The notes beneath the pieces were generated by a model. The model was not told where the DNA came from, searched no databases, and saw nothing but the letters and a program-made list of their open reading frames with translations. A DNA stretch of 64,000 bases from Streptomyces goshikiensis (GTDB lineage: Bacteria > Actinomycetota > Actinomycetes > Streptomycetales > Streptomycetaceae), in assembly GCF_014650555.1 (NCBI RefSeq), contig NZ_BMVE01000016.1, positions 95,012-159,011 of the forward strand, in the 5' to 3' direction. A program made the position numbers and the translations under genes. Below are positions 59,910 through 64,000 of the stretch, one piece after another (position 1 is the first letter of the stretch; every line of letters begins with the position of its first letter).

Positions 59910-61019
59910 GTGAAACACCGTTCCGCCACGCTCTGCGCGGCCTTCGTCCTGTCCGCCGTCACCGCGCTGTCCGGCTGCTCCAGCGACGGAGATCCAGTCT
60001 CCTTCGCCCCGAAGGAGTCGGCGAAGCCGGGGGAGACTCAGGCCGCCAGTGACGTACGGATGCCGACCAACCCGCGGACGTGGGACCCGCAGAGGACGCT
60101 GGCGGACGGGACGCAGGTGGTGCACGTCGACCTGAAGGGGGCGAAGTCCGGCTTCACCGGCCGGGTGTGGGCCTGGGTCCCGAAACAGTACTACCGGCCC
60201 GAGTACAAGAACAGCGCCTTCCCGGTCCTGATGGCGCTGCCAGGTGCCGTGGGCTACCCGACGAACTATTTCTTCTCCAAGGAGTTCCGCCTTCAGGAGC
60301 GGATAGGGGAGGCCGCCGACAAGGGCGAGAGCCTGCCCTTCATCGTGATTATGCCGGTCCTGAACGCCAACAAGGACACCTACTACGACGGCAGCGACAT
60401 ACCGGGGCAGCCCAAGATGGGCACCTGGATCTCGGACGACGTCCCGGACCTGGTGCGGGAGAACTTCCGCACCTACGCCGACCCGAAGGGCTGGGGCTTC
60501 TTCGGCTCCTCCTCCGGCGGCTACGTGGGCATGAAGATGGTGCTCCAGTACCCCGAGCGGTTCAGCGTGGCGATCGCCGGCGGGCCCGATGCGGCCCCCG
60601 ACTCCCCGCTGTGGAACGGCCACCCGAAGGAGAAGCAGGAGAACAGCCCGGCCTGGCTGGCCGAGCAGCTGATCAAGAAGAGCGGCGGCGCGGGCGGTCC
60701 CTCGAGCAGCCCTTCCAGCAGCGCCAAGGCCGACGCGAAGGCCAGCCCCAAGCCCAAGAACAGCCCCTCGCCCTCGGCGGCGACCGGTCCCACCAACGGC
60801 CACAAGGTGTCGATCTCCTTCCTGATGGGCACGAAGGAGCCCAAGGCGGAGGTCGCGGCGCTCGACAAGCTCCGCCAGGAGATCACCAAGGGCCCGATCG
60901 AGACCAAGGTGACCTCCTTCGAGGGCGGCCACGACGGCTACAAGTACACGGACACCCTGTTCAACGGTGACCTGAAGTGGATGAGCGACCGGATGCGCGG
61001 CCCGGTCGCCGCGAAGTGA
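59910..61019 (+). CDS. Lipoprotein esterase (esterase D/antigen 85-like fold)
   Basis: 369-aa exported hydrolase. GTG 59910 (GGAG upstream) gives a lipoprotein signal with lipobox ALSGCSS. The alpha/beta-hydrolase core has RVWAWVPKQYY and FPVLMALPGAVGYPTNYFF, nucleophile Ser in GWGFFGSSSGGYVGMKMVL, and catalytic His in FEGGHDGYKYTDTL near the C-terminus. An insertion rich in Ser/Pro/Lys (~residues 270-295) interrupts the domain. It probably hydrolyses or transfers acyl groups outside the cell. The ATG at 59832 lies in a leader without a ribosome-binding sequence. Confidence 0.82.
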   Translation: MKHRSATLCAAFVLSAVTALSGCSSDGDPVSFAPKESAKPGETQAASDVRMPTNPRTWDPQRTLADGTQVVHVDLKGAKSGFTGRVWAWVPKQYYRPEYKNSAFPVLMALPGAVGYPTNYFFSKEFRLQERIGEAADKGESLPFIVIMPVLNANKDTYYDGSDIPGQPKMGTWISDDVPDLVRENFRTYADPKGWGFFGSSSGGYVGMKMVLQYPERFSVAIAGGPDAAPDSPLWNGHPKEKQENSPAWLAEQLIKKSGGAGGPSSSPSSSAKADAKASPKPKNSPSPSAATGPTNGHKVSISFLMGTKEPKAEVAALDKLRQEITKGPIETKVTSFEGGHDGYKYTDTLFNGDLKWMSDRMRGPVAAK

Positions 61020-61093
61020 ACCGTTCCGACCTCTCTGCCACTCGAATGTGAGCCATCGGAGATGGGACACGTGCCCAAGATTCCTTTCGCCGG

Positions 61094-61600
61094 TCAGCGA
61101 AGGTGAGTAGTCGTCAGCCTTCTGGCCTGGGGTTGCGCAGTTTGATTGAGTGGTTCAGCGACTGTGCTGGCTCCGGTGATGGCGTGGATGGTGAGGGCTG
61201 CCGCGTACAGCGGGTCTGCCACTCGGGCCAGTCGTGCGGCGAGCACCGCGGTCGGCGAGCGGTCGTCCCCGTGTTCGGGTTCTGCTGCGTAGGCGACCGC
61301 CGCGGTGGGCTCTGCGCCGGGGCAGAGCGCGCGGGGCAGGAGGTCTTCCTTGGCTGCGGCCAGCCACCGCCACACGGTCCGCTCCGACTTCCCCAGCGCC
61401 TGGGCGACCAGGCCTACGTGAGCAGATGTCAGCTCGCCGCGCTCATCGAGGTCCAGCAGGCGGGGCATGGCAGCCGCCCGTCCGGCCCGGGGCAGGAACA
61501 CGGCCGCAGGGCCGCTCACAGGATCCTCACCACTTTCCAGCACGCGCTGCCCCTCTCCCCGCCGAGCACTGGACAGCACAGCCGGCCGCCCCGATTCCAT
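61094..61600 (-). CDS. HTH protein, probable N-terminal part of a Mu/rve-type transposase
   Basis: ATG 61600 (GAAGGGCTGGG upstream), 168 aa. Residues ~45-85 (MPRLLDLDERGELTSAHVGL, VAQALGKSERTVWRWLAAAK) form a helix-turn-helix as at the start of integrase-core transposases. No catalytic DDE domain follows: the protein ends with LARVADPLYAAALTIHAITG and a basic tail. It may be a truncated transposase or an independent regulator. Confidence 0.5.
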   Translation of the reverse strand: MESGRPAVLSSARRGEGQRVLESGEDPVSGPAAVFLPRAGRAAAMPRLLDLDERGELTSAHVGLVAQALGKSERTVWRWLAAAKEDLLPRALCPGAEPTAAVAYAAEPEHGDDRSPTAVLAARLARVADPLYAAALTIHAITGASTVAEPLNQTAQPQARRLTTTHLR

Positions 61601-62100
61601 GTATCCCAGCCCTTCGGCACCCAACTGACCTGTATCGGCATACGACTGACAGCACCGCCCGTCATCCGGTACAGCCAAGGGACTCGGCGCATGACAGGTA
61701 TGAAGGTCAGCCAGGGACACGCGACTCCACTTGTCGGCGGTCAGTGCAACTGCGCAGTTCTAGCGATCCTCGACATCCACGCCCAATCTGGTGCGGTAGG
61801 GCCGGAGGCCGAAGGTCCATTTTCTATCCGTAGTTTTGTTTGAAGCATTGAGGTTCCCGCCCGTGGAGTACCTGGTTTCCTAGCCCGGGCCGGCTTCGGT
61901 GGCCAGGAGCCGGCTCGGGCCTCTGCCCTTTTTCCTGTTGCCGGTTGGTCCGCGTGGCGATCGGGCCCTGATCGCCGTTGCGGTTTGTTCGACGTCGAGA
62001 TAGCTGAAGCCTTCACTACCTGGCCCCTGATCGCGATTGCCCGGAGCGGTTCCCCGGCCGCTTCCGAGGGGCTGGGTGGGAGTGGCTTTGAGGTTCGTGG
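61601..62100. other. Non-coding stretch of lower GC
   Basis: No gene is supported on either strand. An imperfect hairpin near 61881-61920 could end the reverse-strand membrane-protein transcript. Confidence 0.5.
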
Positions 62101-62910
62101 CTATCTTGCTTGTTGAGCCTGCTTTTCGGGTACTGCGATGTGTTCTTCGGTGTTTATGATGTTCATGGTGAGAGTCGCGAGGAATGTCAGGATCGCTACG
62201 GTCAGGGCGCATAGAGCGATTTTGTCTGTGGTGGAGGCTCGGTGCCACCAATGGCCGTGTGGGACTTCAGCTGTCGGTGTGAGGCGGGCGCGGTTTGTGC
62301 GGCGGGCGAAGAAGAAGGCTGCAAGTCCTGCGAGCGCAACGGGCCCTGCGCCGATCAGGGTGCCCATGGCCATATCCGCGAATAGCTCCATCCCGCGTGC
62401 GCGTCCGACGTCGGTCACTTTCCAGCCGAGCAGTAGGCCTCCGGCCAGCAGTATCACTGCGATGGAGGCTGTTAGGGCATCTTTCGAGGCGGCTGCTGCC
62501 CGATCGGCTTCTGCAGCGTGATTCCTTCCTCCGGCGCCTTTCAGTAGGAGGTCGATCCGTGCTGCTTGACCGTGGACCCATGTGGCGTCGCCGCCGGCGA
62601 CCTGTACTTCCACGCGGCCGGTGTCGATCTTGATGGTGATCTTGCGGTCGCCGGTGTTGTCTGCGGCTTCGAGGTTGAGGTTGTCCCAGGAGTCGAGGTT
62701 TCCGCTTGCGTTGGCGTCGCGGATATGTTCGATGAGGCCTGTAAGAGTGCCGGCGCTGTATCGGGTGCTGTCGCGTTGAGTGGATATGGCCACGGACACG
62801 GCGGGGATGCCTTCGGGGGCCAGGCTGAACAGGCGGTTGAGTTCGCTTTTGCCGAGTCGGCAGGCGCCGTACACCGCGCGAACCTCGGTCTGTTGGGTGG
62901 GGGTAGCCAT
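62101..62910 (-). CDS. Membrane protein with N-terminal soluble domain, 269 aa
   Basis: ATG 62910. The first ~140 residues are soluble (PTQQTEVRAVYGACRLGKSE, PAVSVAISTQRDSTRYSAGT, ITIKIDTGRVEVQVAGGDAT), with no known domain. Then come three hydrophobic segments (LTASIAVILLAGGLLLGWKV, GAGPVALAGLAAFFFARR, IALCALTVAILTFLATL). The GC content is clearly lower than in the surrounding genes, suggesting later acquisition. Function unknown; the layout is like that of membrane effector or sensor proteins of mobile regions. Confidence 0.6.
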   Translation of the reverse strand: MATPTQQTEVRAVYGACRLGKSELNRLFSLAPEGIPAVSVAISTQRDSTRYSAGTLTGLIEHIRDANASGNLDSWDNLNLEAADNTGDRKITIKIDTGRVEVQVAGGDATWVHGQAARIDLLLKGAGGRNHAAEADRAAAASKDALTASIAVILLAGGLLLGWKVTDVGRARGMELFADMAMGTLIGAGPVALAGLAAFFFARRTNRARLTPTAEVPHGHWWHRASTTDKIALCALTVAILTFLATLTMNIINTEEHIAVPEKQAQQAR

Positions 62911-63193
62911 GCTCAGGATTTTGGCGAAAATCGCAGGGTGCGGCTGGCTGGGTCTCGTAGCGGTGACCAATCTGTAGCTGGCCTGACACACAGAGTGCCA
63001 GCCCACTCAGGCTGCGCACCGGCGTTGGGGGCGGATGGTTTTTGGGGCTGTGGCTCCTGCCGTGCTGCTGGCGGCCCGCGGAGCGGGCTCACCCCCACGG
63101 GCCGTGGGTCAGGCCCCCGCGAAAGGGAGGGGGTTGCCCGGGTTGATGTAAGGGGGTTGCGGGTACGGCCGGGGAGTCGACGGAGGGGGTTCG

Positions 63194-63778
63194 ATGGGGC
63201 CGGCGTTACTTACTCTTGGGGCTGCTGCTCTGGGGGGTCTGATTACGCTCATTTCAGTGCTGTTGACGCAACGGGGGGCAGAGCGGCTTCGGAGGGAAGA
63301 CCGGGAACGTTTGGACCAGCATCGGTTGGAGGATCGGAAGCACGCTTGGGACACCCAGGTCCTTGAGGTGCGACGAGCGTCTTACGCCAGGATCAACGCT
63401 GCTGCTCGCAGTGCCAGGGATGCGGTGGTGTCGTGGAGCATCGAATTCCGGGATTCGGGGAGTGTCGAGCCGGAGACCGGTGCTGCGATGGACAGCGTCT
63501 GGGCGGCTTATGTTGCGCAGCATGCGGAAGCGCAGATGAGTGTGTCCGATGAGGTGCTAGTTGCGCTGGGAGCGGTCAAGGGCTCCCTTCGACAGATGTA
63601 CGGCCTTGTGCAGGGACTACGTAGGGGTACCTCGGATCGGGAGGCTGCTTTGCAAGAGCTGGAAATACGCAGGGGCGAGTTGTGGGATCGGTTGACTGCG
63701 GCCAGGGACGAGATGCGGAAGGATTTAGGTATCGCCTCCAGCACTTGGCAGCCGGACACGTCACGGGACACCCTGTAG
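63194..63778 (+). CDS. Single-span membrane protein with coiled coil, 194 aa
   Basis: ATG 63194 with GGAGGGGG upstream. An N-terminal helix (LLTLGAAALGGLITLISVLL) would anchor it. The rest is a charged helical coiled coil (GAERLRREDRERLDQHRLED, WDTQVLEVRRASYARINAAA) with a helical end. Such small anchored helical proteins are frequent on mobile elements; no function is known. A hairpin terminator follows. Confidence 0.6.
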   Translation: MGPALLTLGAAALGGLITLISVLLTQRGAERLRREDRERLDQHRLEDRKHAWDTQVLEVRRASYARINAAARSARDAVVSWSIEFRDSGSVEPETGAAMDSVWAAYVAQHAEAQMSVSDEVLVALGAVKGSLRQMYGLVQGLRRGTSDREAALQELEIRRGELWDRLTAARDEMRKDLGIASSTWQPDTSRDTL

Positions 63779-63795
63779 TCGTTGAGTCTGAAAGT

Positions 63796-63924
63796 CTGGC
63801 CCTGGAGGGCCAGGGTGGGGGAGCGAAGCGGACCCACCCAATGGGCCGAAGGCCCGGACTCCGTGAAACGGGGTCAGACCCGGCTGCTCCGCAGCCGGGT
63901 CGGGGTGGAGCGCAGCGGAACCCC
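63796..63924. repeat. Cluster of five hairpins, two with a GAGCG-AGCGGA loop
   Basis: In order: CTGGCCCT/AGGGCCAG (63796-63813), GGGTGGG/CCCACCC around GAGCGAAGCGGA (63813-63839), GGGCC/GGCCC (63843-63855), an 11-bp stem at 63877-63901, and GGGGT/ACCCC around GGAGCGCAGCGG (63902-63924). The first can serve as terminator for the preceding gene. Confidence 0.6.
63877..63901 (+). terminator. Perfect 11-bp stem-loop
   Basis: GACCCGGCTGC (63877-63887) and GCAGCCGGGTC (63891-63901) with loop TCC. It is the strongest of the cluster of hairpins at the window end. Confidence 0.6.
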
Positions 63925-64000
63925 GAACCAGTCCGGAGCGAAGCTGATGATCTGCGGGTTTTTGTCGGTGGTGGTGCGGCAGCGTGATGTCAGTGCTGCG

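Overview
The window is very GC-rich (about 70%, mostly G or C in third codon positions) and carries gene families typical of Streptomyces: an SlpD/E-like secreted tripeptidyl aminopeptidase, a DUF6233 protein, a Trypco2 protein, WXG100-like secretion proteins and many TetR, PadR and HxlR regulators. It reads as an accessory region, such as a chromosome arm or large linear replicon. It has no rRNA, tRNA or core-metabolism operon, many transposase and integrase remnants, and an unusual number of genes broken by single-base indels.

Layout. 1-6.9 kb: two unknown genes, a small unknown gene, a TetR regulator divergent from a saccharopine-dehydrogenase-like enzyme, and an MpaB/DUF2236 protein fused to EF-hands (frameshifted). 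6.9-11.8 kb: a small membrane protein, a coiled-coil/membrane protein, and a two-gene Trypco2 + trypsin-like protease/STAND NTPase/TPR unit that fits a predicted biological-conflict system. 12-19 kb: an ADP-ribosyltransferase toxin gene with a frameshifted signal peptide, a PlsC-type acyltransferase, two exported or membrane proteins, a GNAT pseudogene, a 47-residue protein and a secreted peptidase. 19-22.7 kb: a barstar-like inhibitor, a winged-helix-like protein and a convergent HigA/HigB-like pair, among gene remnants. 22.9-28.4 kb: a WXG100-like pair with a membrane-anchored paralogue, a DUF6233 protein and a broken secreted protein. 28.6-31 kb: a FAD monooxygenase divergent from its probable PadR regulator. 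31.1-34 kb: an integrase with an internal stop, a sigma-factor-like gene ending in a large palindrome, and small membrane proteins.

34.1-43.3 kb is the most interesting block. Two arms diverge from a symmetric operator-like site near 38.57 kb. The left arm encodes an active-type M16 metallopeptidase, an inactive-type M16 partner and an MFS transporter, all overlapping by four bases. The right arm encodes a 197-aa unknown protein followed by a strong hairpin, then an MFS exporter, an FAD oxidoreductase, a 140-aa protein and a JmjC/cupin oxygenase, the last three also coupled. This looks like a peptide- or protein-modifying and export pathway. I cannot match it to a described one.

43.3-50.5 kb: unknown genes, then an HxlR regulator divergent from an MBL hydrolase, an NmrA-like reductase and a Bcr/CflA-type exporter, bounded by IS110 and IS5 remnants. 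50.5-59 kb: broken genes, a collagen-like secreted protein, a DUF732 lipoprotein, a lone type I-E-like CRISPR repeat, a TetR regulator with a WrbA-like flavoprotein, a broken TPR gene and an ISL3 remnant. 59-64 kb: a lipoprotein esterase, a transposase-like HTH fragment, two membrane proteins and a cluster of hairpins.

Family calls come from reading the sequences, without database searches.
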